From Trichomonas vaginalis G3 (lineage: Eukaryota > Parabasalia > Trichomonadida > Trichomonadidae): a DNA stretch of 64,000 nucleotides. Positions within the stretch are counted from its first letter, which is position 1; every line of letters starts with the position of its first letter. The notes beneath the pieces were generated by a model that saw only the letters and a list, made by a program, of their open reading frames with translations, was not told where the DNA came from and did not search any database. A program made the translations under genes and the position numbers. Location: contig NC_067203.1 in assembly GCF_026262505.1 (NCBI RefSeq), positions 9,052,001-9,116,000 on the forward strand, given 5' to 3'. Shown piece after piece: positions 9,814-19,996 of this stretch.

Positions 9814-10845
9814 TTTTTCTTAAAATTAAACTTCAAAACTTCTTGCAATCTTATTCTTAATCAATTGTAAATTTTTAAAACCATTTTTTAAAATAATTTT
9901 GCGTAAATTTTATTCTCATGTTGTTTTAATCGAAAATTGATACATTTTCAAAAAAATAATATTGACTTATGAAATTCATTTTTAAGGTGAAATAGTATTG
10001 TTTTTATTAAAGTATATGAATAATATATAAAAAATTAATGAATAATATAAGCAGATTTTTAGTTTACAAAACAAATATGAGCAATGCAATTTCAAACTTT
10101 TGCTGGCAATTTCGATATTGCTCAAGTTTGTAGTATTTGTGATACCTATAACATCGGCTTAATCAAAATTCGATTTTTCTTATGAGTTATTGAGAAAATT
10201 TGATTGCAATGAGAAGGATTTCGACGTTTTTGATAAACTAAGAGCTGAGCTTTAGGGGTTCAGTTCATTTATGGCTGTAGTTTGATGCGTAGATCTCTTT
10301 TTTATTGTAAATTCTTTCAGCATGGAGATCGAGAATGAATCTTTTGAGAACTTTATGAGTTTTTACACCCGTAAAGAGGTCCTTCGAGGAAAGATAGTCC
10401 AGACTACATGAAGATGTGGGTTAACCAAAAAAATCCGATGGTTTCCCCATATTCATGTAGATCTTCGAAAAAATGAGCACCAAAAAAGCCAAAAAAATAG
10501 GCTTTTTATTGGATTTGTACACTAGATCAATAATCTATTTAGGATCTGACACTCTTTTTAGCCAGAGATATGAGGTCCTTTCTAGGAAAACGATCTATTC
10601 ATCCATAAAAAAAATGAATTATCGTTTTCCCCAGAAATTACATGGGGAGTGGTAAAAGTAAGGAAAATCTGGGTAGTTTTTTTCAGAATTTAAAATTAAT
10701 CATTTTCTTTAAAAATGTTTACCCTAGTGGCCGTTCATAAAAATGTGTGTCACCCCTTTTATTCATATCCATTAAATGCACAATTATTCATGAATATGCA
10801 AGTAATGACTTGTTTTAGCATTTACATCCATAGTGAATTCATTTT
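9814..10845. other. Non-coding AT-rich intergenic stretch
   Basis: No gene supported; the 60-residue frame at 10473-10655 lacks any family resemblance. Poly-A/T tracts dominate. Confidence 0.55.
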
Positions 10846-10962
10846 CATAGTGAATCCTTGGTAATATCTTAAATTTCATAGTGAATCCTTGGTAATATCT
10901 TAAATTTCATAGTGAATCCTTGGTAATATCTTAAATTTCATAGAGAATCCTTGGTAATGAAA
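10846..10962 (+). repeat. 31-bp tandem repeat upstream of the BTB gene
   Basis: Four copies of a unit around CATAGTGAATCCTTGGTAAT, the last slightly diverged (CATAGAGAATCC). It ends about 30 bases before the start codon at 10995, so it may lie within the promoter. Confidence 0.85.
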
Positions 10963-10994
10963 AAATATGTTGGATTTTTTATAATTTTTTTTTC

Positions 10995-12287
10995 ATGGTT
11001 CAAATAACGAAATCATGCAAAGAATTAAAGCGTGTTGGCATTCTAACAGAGTGTGGACGATTTAATATCAATATTAATGGTCGAATAATCAAAACAAAGA
11101 AGTCATCTGCAGTTTGTTTTTCAGATTTAATCCAAGAAAAATTTTTAATTAATAAATTGATGTCATCATATCAAACAAATCTAGATCTTAAATGTGAAGA
11201 TTCAATTGACATACTTTCAGAGTTTCTAGAAACTGGAAAACTTGAGTTTGAAGAAGATGAATCACATTATCACGATTTATTTGAAATTGGAAAACATTTT
11301 GGAAATCAATTATTCATAAAAATATATACAAAGCATGTTAAATTAGACAAATCTATTACAAAAGAAAATGTTTTTCAAAAGTATGAAATTTCAGTTTTTG
11401 AAAATGATATTATAACAGAAAACGAATGCATTCGATTCATTTCATCACATTTGTATTGTTTATATGACAAAGATATCATTGAACATTTCGCAAAAAATGG
11501 CTATGAATTTTGTGAAAAAATCATTACCTCAGACGAATTAAAGATCGACAACGAAGATCATTTATCTCTTTTACTTTTATCAATCTGCAAACAGAATGAT
11601 ACATTGTTTGACTTATTTAGATACATCAAACTTACATTTTGTTCACGAGAAACTTATGACATAATTTATAATTTTTGTATTGAACATTCATTCGAAAGAG
11701 TTCTTCTTTCTATATATAACGAAACATTAAAGAATTATCATTCAAATCTTCGAGAAAATATTGAAATCTCAAATGAACCTATTTCAACATTCGAAAAACC
11801 TTTAATTAACAATCAATTTACAATATCAGATAACTCTATTTGTGCTTATAACATTCTAAAAGCTTCTGAAGAAATTAAAATGGAATTTACAGCTTCATCT
11901 GTTGGATGTGGAGGAACTATAAATTCTTATCGAAATGTTGTTGATTTTGATTTCTATACTTGTAGTTACCCTAATTCATGGATAAAAGCTGATCTAAAAG
12001 GATATAAATTAAAACCAACATCTTATACGTTACAATCTACAATTAAGTATGATATTAGTTTATTGAGGAGATGGAAGTTAGAAGGAATCAAAGAAGATGG
12101 AACAACTGTTGTATTAGATAATGATAAATATTATGAATTTAAACAAAAAGAAATCAAAGAATTTCCACTTCAAACAAACGAATATTTTGTATCTTTCAAA
12201 ATAACTCAAACAGGAACGAATTCAAACAATGATGATACTTTAATGGTTCAAATTTTTGATTTCAAAGGTGAGTTAATAAAAATATAA
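10995..12287 (+). CDS. BTB/BACK-like protein with F5/8 type C-like domain
   Basis: A 430-residue protein. The N-terminal 110 residues have the length and pattern of a BTB/POZ fold (FLINKLMSSY..., then DILSEFLETGKLEF, EIGKHFGNQLF), usually an oligomerisation and cullin-adaptor module. A helical BACK-like middle follows. Residues 290-430 resemble the discoidin/F5/8-type-C domain found at the C terminus of BTBD9-like proteins (NVVDFDFYTCSYPNSWIKAD, RRWKLEGIKEDG, YFVSFKITQTG). This architecture is a large, repeated family in trichomonads. No intron or membrane segment is seen. Substrate unknown; a ubiquitin-ligase adaptor role is inference. Confidence 0.75.
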   Translation: MVQITKSCKELKRVGILTECGRFNININGRIIKTKKSSAVCFSDLIQEKFLINKLMSSYQTNLDLKCEDSIDILSEFLETGKLEFEEDESHYHDLFEIGKHFGNQLFIKIYTKHVKLDKSITKENVFQKYEISVFENDIITENECIRFISSHLYCLYDKDIIEHFAKNGYEFCEKIITSDELKIDNEDHLSLLLLSICKQNDTLFDLFRYIKLTFCSRETYDIIYNFCIEHSFERVLLSIYNETLKNYHSNLRENIEISNEPISTFEKPLINNQFTISDNSICAYNILKASEEIKMEFTASSVGCGGTINSYRNVVDFDFYTCSYPNSWIKADLKGYKLKPTSYTLQSTIKYDISLLRRWKLEGIKEDGTTVVLDNDKYYEFKQKEIKEFPLQTNEYFVSFKITQTGTNSNNDDTLMVQIFDFKGELIKI

Positions 12288-12606
12288 AAATAGACTTTAT
12301 AACAAGATGATTAATGAATGTTCTTTCACCATTCAGTCATATGAGTATTTTTCTCATGACTAAATATGCATAATTCAAAAATTGATATTTTCTCTTTCTA
12401 TAAAACAATATTCATTGTTAGAACTTTCTAATTTATGAATATACTCTAATTTTTTGATGACTTTGCAAAATCTGAGATATTTTAGAACAATTTAAATATA
12501 ATATGTCATTTCTATATGAATTTTAATGATTTTTAATTTTAATTTTTAAAATATTATTTATTAAATAATAGAATATTTTTAATAAATAACTGTTTAAGAA
12601 AGTATT
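12288..12606. other. Intergenic spacer between convergent genes
   Basis: AT-rich 3'/3' spacer. An imperfect hairpin pairing GTCATATGAG with CTCATGAC lies at about 12337-12361; otherwise nothing stands out. Confidence 0.5.
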
Positions 12607-14238
12607 TTATAAGAGTTCGTATTCTATGAATTGCTTGGCGTTGATAACGTCTGTTCCTCCAACGATGACTTCGAAATCTTTTGTAGACAAGAGTCCTGCA
12701 ACACGTGCTTCTTCGTATGTGACTCCCCCTGCAACGAAGATGATAACTTTAGATGGTTTGACGGAGCACATGTTGTTTTTCTGAACAAATGGATAAGTTT
12801 CTTCTTTGAGCTGTCCCTCTGAGATCTTCTTTATCAATCGGAAAACCAATGACTTGAATAGATCGTATTGGTCCTCATTAGCTTGTTTGAAGCTCTTAAC
12901 TGTCTTTAATAATTGCGCCATCTTAGATTTGTTGCCGAATAACTCATCATCACCACCTCGCTTGAGTGAGCCGGCATACTCATTGATCTTCTGTAATAAG
13001 AAACGCTTAGAATCGGCAACAAATCTTTCACCTAAAGCGTTATCAATTTGATCAATGCCTTGGCCATCAAAATGCAGTGAGTAAATAAGTGAAAGTCGAA
13101 GTGCATCTTCTTCTGATGTTGTTGGATTCCTGATAGCTTGTAAAACAAGATCAAGCATCTGTTGAGAATCGTTATCTGTGACAACAACCTGTTCTAGTTG
13201 TGTTAATGACAACTTTTTGCCATTGACTTTGTCTTGGATGGCTTCTAGAATGTTGACATGCTCTGCAATACGAGTTTTTTCTTCTTGACCACGAGATACC
13301 TTCGCAATCTTCTCGTGGAAGTCCGAAATGTCGGCAGGTTGAGACTTAATGCTATCTGCTGTCAGTTTAAGGGCATCAAGCTTCTTTGTAATGTCTGTAA
13401 AAGCATCTCCAAGATATTTGAAGGCAAACTCAGCAAAAATGAAATCTGTACGTTCGTCGAGGACTAACTGCTTATCTCCGATTATAACAGTGTTGTCTTT
13501 GATGCCGAACAGCTCGTGAATTGCATCATTATAATACCAATGGTGAAGTAAAGGAGTTACTGGGTCAGAAATTCTGTCCAGGATAAGTAAAAGATGGGGT
13601 GATGGTTGGGCTGAGAATATATCGACGTATTGATTGACTTGCTGAGAAATCGAATTTGCTATGGCTTGGCAAACAGGAGAGTTCTTGTCGTAACGAATTT
13701 GAGGTCTAACCTTTAGCGAGCAAAGGTTGGAAAACAAGCCATCGACAATTCTTGAAATCTTTGGGTTGGATGGAATATAATTCTCTCTAATATCGCGAAT
13801 TCCTTTAGTTCCGATTGAAAACATACGAGATCCAATAGGATAAACATCTAAATACGCTTCTTGAATTGAATTTATGAGACTATTGTTATCTCTTGAAGCA
13901 ATTTGACGAAGGAAAGCTTCTGAAACAACATTAGTGAATACTAATGTATATTTCATGAAATGCGGGTGACTGAGTTCATTGCAAATGTAATTTACGTTAT
14001 CATCTGTTGGTCTTAAGAAACAAATTGCCGGAAGTGATTGAAGATCGGCAGAATATGGACCTTCGATGATTTTCGTGAAGCTTTCTGTTAAAACAACTTC
14101 TAATGAAAGCAATTCTGTCTTTGTCATTGACATACTGATGATAGGAAGAGTTTCTTCATCAAATAACACAACCTTGGGACCAGCAAGTCCAGCAAGTATA
14201 AATGAAATGTATTTATATGAAGCAACTTGAACGTTCAT
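12607..14238 (-). CDS. VPS45: Sec1/Munc18-family protein, VPS45 type
   Basis: A 543-residue SM protein, near the usual length of about 550-570. SM proteins clamp syntaxin-type SNAREs and promote vesicle fusion; VPS45 serves trans-Golgi and endosomal traffic. The N-terminal part has KVVLFDEETLPIISMSMTKTE, ICFLRPTDDNVNYICNELSHP and the stretch around YTLVFTNV, closely following VPS45 order. HLLLILDRISDPVTPLLHHW is the SM signature (LxLDRxxDPxTPLLxxW). The C terminus carries KVIIFVAGGVTYEEAR, another family hallmark. Cytosolic, peripheral to membranes. The start is supported by a trichomonad-type initiator TCACA 16 bases upstream. No disruption seen; ordinary host gene. Confidence 0.93.
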   Translation of the reverse strand: MNVQVASYKYISFILAGLAGPKVVLFDEETLPIISMSMTKTELLSLEVVLTESFTKIIEGPYSADLQSLPAICFLRPTDDNVNYICNELSHPHFMKYTLVFTNVVSEAFLRQIASRDNNSLINSIQEAYLDVYPIGSRMFSIGTKGIRDIRENYIPSNPKISRIVDGLFSNLCSLKVRPQIRYDKNSPVCQAIANSISQQVNQYVDIFSAQPSPHLLLILDRISDPVTPLLHHWYYNDAIHELFGIKDNTVIIGDKQLVLDERTDFIFAEFAFKYLGDAFTDITKKLDALKLTADSIKSQPADISDFHEKIAKVSRGQEEKTRIAEHVNILEAIQDKVNGKKLSLTQLEQVVVTDNDSQQMLDLVLQAIRNPTTSEEDALRLSLIYSLHFDGQGIDQIDNALGERFVADSKRFLLQKINEYAGSLKRGGDDELFGNKSKMAQLLKTVKSFKQANEDQYDLFKSLVFRLIKKISEGQLKEETYPFVQKNNMCSVKPSKVIIFVAGGVTYEEARVAGLLSTKDFEVIVGGTDVINAKQFIEYELL

Positions 14239-14252
14239 ATAATAAAAAAAAT

Positions 14253-14257
14253 TGTGA
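14253..14257 (-). promoter_or_regulatory. Candidate initiator (Inr) of VPS45
   Basis: TCACA on the minus strand, 16 bases before the ATG, fits the trichomonad initiator consensus TCAYW, which normally lies within about 20 bases of the start codon. Confidence 0.5.
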
Positions 14258-14666
14258 AGTTTACAAATTTAAGAAATTCTTTTAGTTTTATCGCTTCGTA
14301 TCTAAGATGATTTATAATTTTGATTTAAAATGTAGTACAAAGAATATGCATACTATTATTGTCATGGACTATGATCTTCGTCCCTATTACTTGGTACTTT
14401 ATGCAAATATATTATGTATCAGTCTGAATTCGAGTAGGTGACAAAAGTGCATACTCTTAAATTAACCTTAAATGTTGATTTTTCGATATTTTCGGTATTA
14501 ACCTTATTGTAAATTTTTCCGGTGATAAATTTATCACACTGAGGTTATTTTTCCGGTGAGATTTTTAACCTTGATTTAATGAAATTAATATATATAAATT
14601 TTATTATTTTTAATTTCGAATGAGTATAATAAAATATTTTTTATGTGTTTTTGTTTTTGATGTGAT
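14258..14666. other. Intergenic region 5' of a MULE remnant
   Basis: Two copies of TTTTTCCGGTGA (near 14513 and 14554) and several TTAACCTT motifs may belong to the left end of the adjoining MULE, but I could not find the matching right end. Confidence 0.4.
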
Positions 14667-16173
14667 TTGAATTTTGTTAACTCTTTTCAAAATCACTTCA
14701 TTTTTATGATTTCGGTGGACTTAGAGGAGCTTATTGCTTTTGGTATTAAACAGGAAGTCAAGGGCGGTGTCCCATACAGAAGAAGAACGGGATCTCCAAA
14801 GCAATATGTCACTTATTCATGTTCGTATCCCCTATGCAAGGCAAAATTTAGGGTTGAAGAACAAAATGGAGTGTTTACTATAAGCAAAGTTAATGAAGAA
14901 CATTGCCATCATATAGGAGTTGAAATGGGTTCACATTACGCGAGTAAATTTTATCAAAAATGGATCGAACTTTATATTAAAAACGGTGGAAAGCAATTTC
15001 TTGCTCAAAAAGCATTTTTTGATAAGTTCGGAATTGATACGAATAACAAAGAAACGATGAAACTTTTCGCGCAGTCTACTGATGCTTTAAAGCACAAATT
15101 TTATCGCCTTGATGAGATTATTGCACAAAGATTATCAAACGATCCTTACACTTCTTTGGAAGCATTTTTGAATAATTTACAGGAAGAGTGCCCAGATGAT
15201 CTCGTTCAATTTGATTACAATGGAGATTTTTCCGAGTTTACAATCATATATGCACCTTTTGCTGCAAAAGAATTGGTGCATAGCATTGATAACCCTCTCC
15301 ACGTCGATTCCACTCATTCTTTAATTAAAGGAAAGATCCAATTGTTTGCAGTAACAATGAAAACAAGTCAAAACACAATTTTCCCCTTTTGCTATTTTTT
15401 AGTGAACCCTCAGACATCTGAAAAAATTCAAGAATGTTTGGTGAAATTCTGTGAGTTTGCGCATCTGGATCCATAGCATTGGAGCGCTGACTGTGCGCTA
15501 AACATTGCTCGCGCAATTGAGGACGGATTTCCTCTTGCGCAGCTCAGTTGGTGCGCTGTGCATGTTTTACGCGCATGTGCAAAAGTTGGAAGCTATTTTG
15601 ACAATCCACAGAATTTTGAGAACTTCTATTTAGCAATGGACTTTTTGACATTACGTGCAGATGCAACGAATGCAGAAAAGCTGGCTGAAGAGTCTGATGA
15701 AACATATGAGTTCTTGACAACAATGTTAGAAGAAGAAGAACCGCGCTTTGAAGTATTTCGATAAACAATGGAGAAGAACCAAAGAACATTGGATGATGTT
15801 ATATCGTGGAGAAGGTGATTCCACGAATAACATTGCGGAATCACACTTTCATCAATTAAAGCAAACATTTTTCTTGGGTAAGAAAAATGAGCGCATTGAT
15901 GACATCGTCATAACTCTCATCACTGTTGTGATTCCAAATGCGATTATTAAGGTTCAAGTCGCTAATGTTTTGAATGAAGAAAGAGCAGTAAGAATTCTTA
16001 CAAGGGCAGGTAATCAGATTGTTGAGCAAAGAGCTTCAAAACACGATGAATGTTTGAAATTAATTCAACACATTTTGGAAATTGTCGAAAGCCGAAGGAT
16101 TGAACCTAATGTCCTTATTCCATCTTTGAAGGCAATATTAAATTTGGCACAAAGAAGTTTAAAGGAAGAGTAA
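14667..16173 (+). pseudogene. MULE transposase remnant (FLYWCH/WRKY-like finger + DDE)
   Basis: Coding similarity runs through three collinear frames. The first starts at 14667 or the internal Met at 14707 and has a zinc-finger-like CSYPLC...EEHCHH segment (FLYWCH/WRKY-GCM1 type), then the first catalytic Asp in HVDSTHS. A TAG at 15474-15476 interrupts it; the same frame continues with SADCALNI and SWCAVH (second Asp and CxxH). A one-base frame change around 15735-15765 leads to STNNIAESHFHQLK (Glu). All DDE residues can be found but the gene cannot make one protein. It differs clearly from the 2114-4147 transposase, so it is another MULE family. Its 3' flank abuts Polinton 1. Confidence 0.85.
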
Positions 16174-16435
16174 GCAAGATTAGATAATTTGGACTTTTTT
16201 TAAAATTAATGAATAAACAGTATATTTTTGAAGTGTAAGCTTAGTTAGTACACCAGTCTTGGGTATGGTGGCATTGCGTTCCACCTTACCCAATACTTGT
16301 GAATTTGACACTTTACAAAACCGTTAACGTACATTTTACAACATGAACGCAAAAACTAACTTAACCTTAAATATTTACAAAGCCGCCAACCATTTCACCT
16401 CACTAACGAACTCACTAATGAAAAAATAAACGTTC

Positions 16436-16720
16436 TCATAAATTTTCTTCTATATCTTCATCGTCAATGTTAACTCTATTGTAGTCATACTTGAAGTCAT
16501 AAAGTTTCTCAAGTTTTGAAATGCATAGTCTTGTTAACTTACCTTCATCATCATAAGTTTTTATAAAACTACCATGACAATCTTTATACACAGTCAATGA
16601 AAAGTCAACTGGTCTAGGATGAAGTGTAAAGAACATGTTATGCTCAGGAAGGAAGAATAAATGTTTAAATGTATGTTTGTTATATTTTTCGATTTGTATG
16701 AGTTGCTTTTGTTCTGTCAT
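16436..16720 (-). CDS. Terminal-repeat gene, left copy (94 residues, unknown)
   Basis: Lies wholly in the inverted repeat, so an identical protein is encoded at 37085-37369. It starts MTEQKQLIQIEKYNKHTFKH and ends with an acidic tail (NIDDEDIEENL). A compact beta-rich pattern, no recognised domain. A TTTTTATTTGGATGTAA leader precedes the ATG, matching other genes of the element. Placement at the extreme ends, pointing outward, could suit an early or regulatory protein, but this is inference. Confidence 0.7.
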   Translation of the reverse strand: MTEQKQLIQIEKYNKHTFKHLFFLPEHNMFFTLHPRPVDFSLTVYKDCHGSFIKTYDDEGKLTRLCISKLEKLYDFKYDYNRVNIDDEDIEENL

Positions 16721-16810
16721 TTACATCCAAATAAAAATTTTCAGTAAAATAAAAAATTAATGATATCACCACCCTCACACGTATGAAAACATAGCACAAA
16801 AATAAATTTA

Positions 16811-16857
16811 GGTGAAGTGGTGAGATTTCACCTCTTTTTTCACCTGTTTTTTCACCC
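16811..16857 (+). promoter_or_regulatory. 47-bp GGTGAA/TTCACC cluster, copy 1
   Basis: GGTGAAG-GGTGAGA followed by three TTCACC blocks separated by T-rich runs. The first part can pair as a GGTGA/TCACC hairpin. Lies between the terminal gene and the 81-residue gene. Confidence 0.7.
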
Positions 16858-16873
16858 ACTTGAATTCATTGCT

Positions 16874-17119
16874 TTATAACTCTCTTCCTTTCTCCAACTC
16901 TTCTAACTTCTTCTTAAGTTCAGCAATGTTGTCCTCATGAAGTTTAATCTTCCTTAATATACCTTCTCTATCTAATGGTTGCTTTATCTTTCTAAACTGA
17001 ACTCTACCATCCTTCATAGTATGAACGTAAAAACCTTCTGGAACCGCTCCTGATTTAATGTATTCTACCAAAAACTTTTGTTTCATTGCTTCAGTGACTT
17101 TAGTCGTCATTTCAATCAA
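16874..17119 (-). CDS. Small basic coiled-coil protein
   Basis: 81 residues. An N-terminal half with EGFYVHTMKDGRVQFRKIKQ, then a C-terminal heptad region (LREKIKLHEDNIAELKKKLEELEKG-like) likely to form a coiled coil. The YV-x(6)-V/Y-x-RK pattern recurs in the N-terminal part of the 144-residue protein at 19232-19666 (FYYVSQSKDGKIYVRKRK), so both may share a short fold. Its 3' end overlaps the edge of the inverted repeat. Function unknown; lies in a minus-strand run with the membrane and capsid genes. Confidence 0.65.
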   Translation of the reverse strand: MIEMTTKVTEAMKQKFLVEYIKSGAVPEGFYVHTMKDGRVQFRKIKQPLDREGILRKIKLHEDNIAELKKKLEELEKGREL

Positions 17120-17158
17120 ATAAAAATTTTAATATTAAATAAAAATAACGTTATTTTT

Positions 17159-17599
17159 TCAGTAAGGAAACGCAGGAGTTTTACGATTTATTTGAGGAGT
17201 AGGTTCTGGTTTAAATGTTGGAGTCGGTTTAGGAGTTGACTTTTGAACAGGAGTTTGTACTTTCATAGGTTCAGGAGTCATTGAAGGTGTTGTTTGTGAT
17301 GGTGTCGGAGTTTGTTTAACTTCAGCTACTTCAGTATTATTTACAACATTTGCTTTATTTCTTTTCAACATCATAACTGCTCCTGCTGTAGCTAGCAAAC
17401 CTAGTGGGAGACCATATTTTATATAAGGACTTGACCAAATGCTATTTTTGACAGGAGCTGGTGGAACACCTAACCTTGGTGAGACTGCTCTTTGCCATTG
17501 TGCAGCTCGTAAGAAATATTCAATAGGTGCTCCATAATCGTTTGGTAAAGTTTGTTTCATAGATGGTGAAGGTTCACGAGAGCTTGATGAAGAACTCAT
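17159..17599 (-). CDS. Single-pass membrane protein with Pro/Thr-rich tail
   Basis: 146 residues: a Ser-rich start (MSSSSSSREPSPS), then YLRAAQW-type amphipathic region, a hydrophobic segment around residues 62-80 (YGLPLGLLATAGAVMML) followed by basic KRNKANV, and a long Pro/Thr/Lys tail. This looks like a tail-out or tail-in membrane protein. It sits between the coiled-coil gene and the major capsid gene, which hints at a virion or assembly role. No homologue recognised. Confidence 0.65.
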   Translation of the reverse strand: MSSSSSSREPSPSMKQTLPNDYGAPIEYFLRAAQWQRAVSPRLGVPPAPVKNSIWSSPYIKYGLPLGLLATAGAVMMLKRNKANVVNNTEVAEVKQTPTPSQTTPSMTPEPMKVQTPVQKSTPKPTPTFKPEPTPQINRKTPAFPY

Positions 17600-17629
17600 T
17601 TATAAGCTTTAAAAATAAACGTTCATCCT

Positions 17630-19204
17630 TTATTCCTCACTGTCGTCCGTAGCTAAGTTATAGTCATCTAATCTTATTATTGGGATTCCATTAGCACGCA
17701 CCTGAATGGCAAAGCAACAATCCCTCATAAATCCAATAAGTGGCTTTGGTACATTTTCAGTTGCTAGTTCAATAGGTCCTTTAACAGACAATTTGTATGT
17801 TATTGGAGCAGTAGATGTTTGACCTTGCTGGAAGCAAAAGTCCACTTCTGTTGGAAAACCACATAAGAAATGTGTGTTGTCATAGCTATCCCATTTATGT
17901 TCCACACTACCATCATCCACCAATGACCTCATAACATCTTCATTAAATCCTATCATATCATTGTTTGTATTGCAAGCGTTCGCAACCATTTCATAAAATA
18001 CAGGTCCATATGATTTTTCAGGTTCTGCAGGCATATTTCCATAAGCTCCCATGGAAAGCTGAAGATATTTAAACTTAGGGTTCTCAAAATTAACATAATA
18101 GTTGTCTTTCTTTCTAAATAGTGCCCAAATACTTTTAACATTAATAGGCGTATAAGCTGCTGTAAATGTTGCACTTGAACTATCTGTATTCTTTGAGAAT
18201 GAACCGTCCATAGGAATCCAATCCATAACTTTAACAGGAAAACATAAAGCCTCGTTTGTATAATGTTCTACAAGTTCTGTATAAATGTTAGGGTCTAAAG
18301 AGAATGACTTTGGATGAATGAAACATTCATTAAAATCCATCTTTGTTCGAAATAGTTGCTGGGTTACAGTTGTAATAGTAACTGTTCCACTAGCTTCTAC
18401 TGCCTTCGTTATCATAGTGAATGGTTCATTCCATGGAACAAATTTATTTGTCGGTGGATTTGAATCTGAAGCAAATGCAACTTTAAGAGTTGGATTGAAA
18501 GCAATGATATCATTTACAGATATAGATGTGCATTGTAAGGCGTCGCTACTGAACTTTACTTTAAGCTGAATGTTTCCTGCAAAAGCTGGAATAAATCGAA
18601 TAGCTTCTAATGGAAGGAATCTTCTAACAGGAATTCTTAAACGAAGCTTAAAATCAAATGATTTTCCTGCTGTAATTGGACCACTAACAATTTGTCCTGT
18701 TCTGCATGTTCCCGAATGACTCCATACATCTTCATGTCGAGTCTTTGAGAAAACATCTACTTTCTTTATTTGTTCGGTAGTTTGTGAGTTTGAAGTTATA
18801 TATGCTTCTTCTCTTGCATTGTCTTGAGAATATACGATACGACCATTTGCAAGGATTTGATATCCAGCAACTGCATAGAAAGCGTCATCGAAACCAATCC
18901 AAAATCCTGGTGGGTTTGTTTTATTGGAACCTGAACCAATTTCTTTATCTACAATAAATTGACCTTCCATTTTATACGTAATGAATGTATTGTAAAGGTC
19001 CAACATATTTTCACCAGGAGGTGAGAGATTGAATGTTACCCATGTGTTATCTTTAGCAGTTCCAGGTTGTGATGGAATCTTTGCGTCAGAATATTTTCTA
19101 TTAGTGTCACCAATTTGAACTGCATTGTCTATGATATCGAAATATGAGCGAATCTGATGAATATGCTCTGCTGGAGTAAATTCGTTTAGCTGTTCGTTCT
19201 GCAT
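17630..19204 (-). CDS. Polinton major capsid protein (double jelly-roll)
   Basis: 524 residues, typical length for Polinton major capsid proteins. The sequence is beta-rich, with YSDAKIPSQPGTAKDNTWVT and NLSPPGENMLDLYNTF near the start, GFDDAFYAVAGYQILANGR, and RIPVRRFLPLEAIRFIPAF ending the first half; the Pro- and aromatic-rich pattern in the second half (PVKVMDWIPMDGSF, YLQLSMGAYGNMP) fits a second jelly roll. Polinton capsids of this kind form trimeric capsomers of icosahedral shells. The reading frame looks whole. A TTTTTATCTGAAGTAA leader precedes the ATG. Confidence 0.8.
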   Translation of the reverse strand: MQNEQLNEFTPAEHIHQIRSYFDIIDNAVQIGDTNRKYSDAKIPSQPGTAKDNTWVTFNLSPPGENMLDLYNTFITYKMEGQFIVDKEIGSGSNKTNPPGFWIGFDDAFYAVAGYQILANGRIVYSQDNAREEAYITSNSQTTEQIKKVDVFSKTRHEDVWSHSGTCRTGQIVSGPITAGKSFDFKLRLRIPVRRFLPLEAIRFIPAFAGNIQLKVKFSSDALQCTSISVNDIIAFNPTLKVAFASDSNPPTNKFVPWNEPFTMITKAVEASGTVTITTVTQQLFRTKMDFNECFIHPKSFSLDPNIYTELVEHYTNEALCFPVKVMDWIPMDGSFSKNTDSSSATFTAAYTPINVKSIWALFRKKDNYYVNFENPKFKYLQLSMGAYGNMPAEPEKSYGPVFYEMVANACNTNNDMIGFNEDVMRSLVDDGSVEHKWDSYDNTHFLCGFPTEVDFCFQQGQTSTAPITYKLSVKGPIELATENVPKPLIGFMRDCCFAIQVRANGIPIIRLDDYNLATDDSEE

Positions 19205-19231
19205 GTATTTACTTCAGATAAAAATATCTAT

Positions 19232-19666
19232 TTACTTCATTATTCTCACTCTTCTTCTTGGCATTCGTGGTGGAAGTTGTTTCTTGACATTTTCAATGAA
19301 CTGTACATTCTCTTTTGTCTCGACTTCTTTCACTGGCGGGTCAGGGTTCTTTGACTCGGTTTGCTTTTCAATGAAATTCACGAACTTTGCAATAAGCTCT
19401 TGGTTCGTTATTGAAAGAACATCTGGCTTCTTTTCTTCTTGTTCTATTGACTTTTCAGTTTGAACAGAAGGTTTTATATGGGCTTCGTGGACTTCACCCT
19501 TGCCATGCACCTTAATGTTGTCGCTCTCTGTATTCGCTAATGGAACCTTTCTTTTTCTTACATATATTTTACCATCTTTACTCTGACTTACATAATAGAA
19601 AGGATGTTGTATTCCTCTGGCGTCATTTAATATAATAGACTCTCGTTCTGATTTTGACAAGCTCAT
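19232..19666 (-). CDS. Charged protein upstream of the capsid gene
   Basis: 144 residues, strongly charged, with SLSKSERESIILNDARG then an FYYVSQSKDGKIYVRKRK segment shared in pattern with the 81-residue protein at 16874-17119. The C terminus is PPRMPRRRVRIMK, basic enough to contact nucleic acid. No domain recognised. Divergently placed from the 19712 gene with 45 bases between, so a shared promoter is likely. Confidence 0.6.
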   Translation of the reverse strand: MSLSKSERESIILNDARGIQHPFYYVSQSKDGKIYVRKRKVPLANTESDNIKVHGKGEVHEAHIKPSVQTEKSIEQEEKKPDVLSITNQELIAKFVNFIEKQTESKNPDPPVKEVETKENVQFIENVKKQLPPRMPRRRVRIMK

Positions 19667-19711
19667 TTTACATCGGTTAAAGTTTTAATTTAGTTTTTTA
19701 TCTGCAGTCAA

Positions 19712-19972
19712 ATGACTCAGACAAGCCCTACGGACAAGACCCAAGGTGTCATAGATGTTGAAGCATTGAAGAAAGAAATTCGCGAGCAAATTTTATCCGA
19801 ACTGAAGGAACAAAAACAAGAACAAAAGCCAGAGAGACCAAAGAGAAAACTTAGTGAAAAACAACTAGCTGCATTAGCTGCTGGAAGACAAAAGAACCCA
19901 CGTTTGCTGGCAAAGAAAGCTAGAGAAGAAGCTGAAGCAAAAGCTAAAGAAGCTGAAGCAAAGAAAGAGTAA
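19712..19972 (+). CDS. Small Lys/Glu-rich helical protein
   Basis: 86 residues. Residues 15-86 are nearly all charged and Ala/Leu, e.g. LSELKEQKQEQKPERPKRK and a terminal EEAEAKAKEAEAKKE, predicting a continuous helix with DNA- or RNA-binding potential in the KPERPKRKLSEKQ segment. A TTTTTTATCTGCAGTCAA leader precedes the ATG. Unknown function. Confidence 0.6.
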   Translation: MTQTSPTDKTQGVIDVEALKKEIREQILSELKEQKQEQKPERPKRKLSEKQLAALAAGRQKNPRLLAKKAREEAEAKAKEAEAKKE

Positions 19973-19996
19973 ATGGTTTATTTTTATCCGAACTAA

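Larger units (their letters stand above)
16243..16890 (+). repeat. Left terminal inverted repeat of Polinton 1
   Basis: 648 bp, the reverse complement of 36915-37562. It contains a whole 94-residue gene, a copy of the 47-bp GGTGAA cluster, and ends within the 3' end of neighbouring genes, so the repeat boundary on each side reaches into coding sequence. Confidence 0.95.
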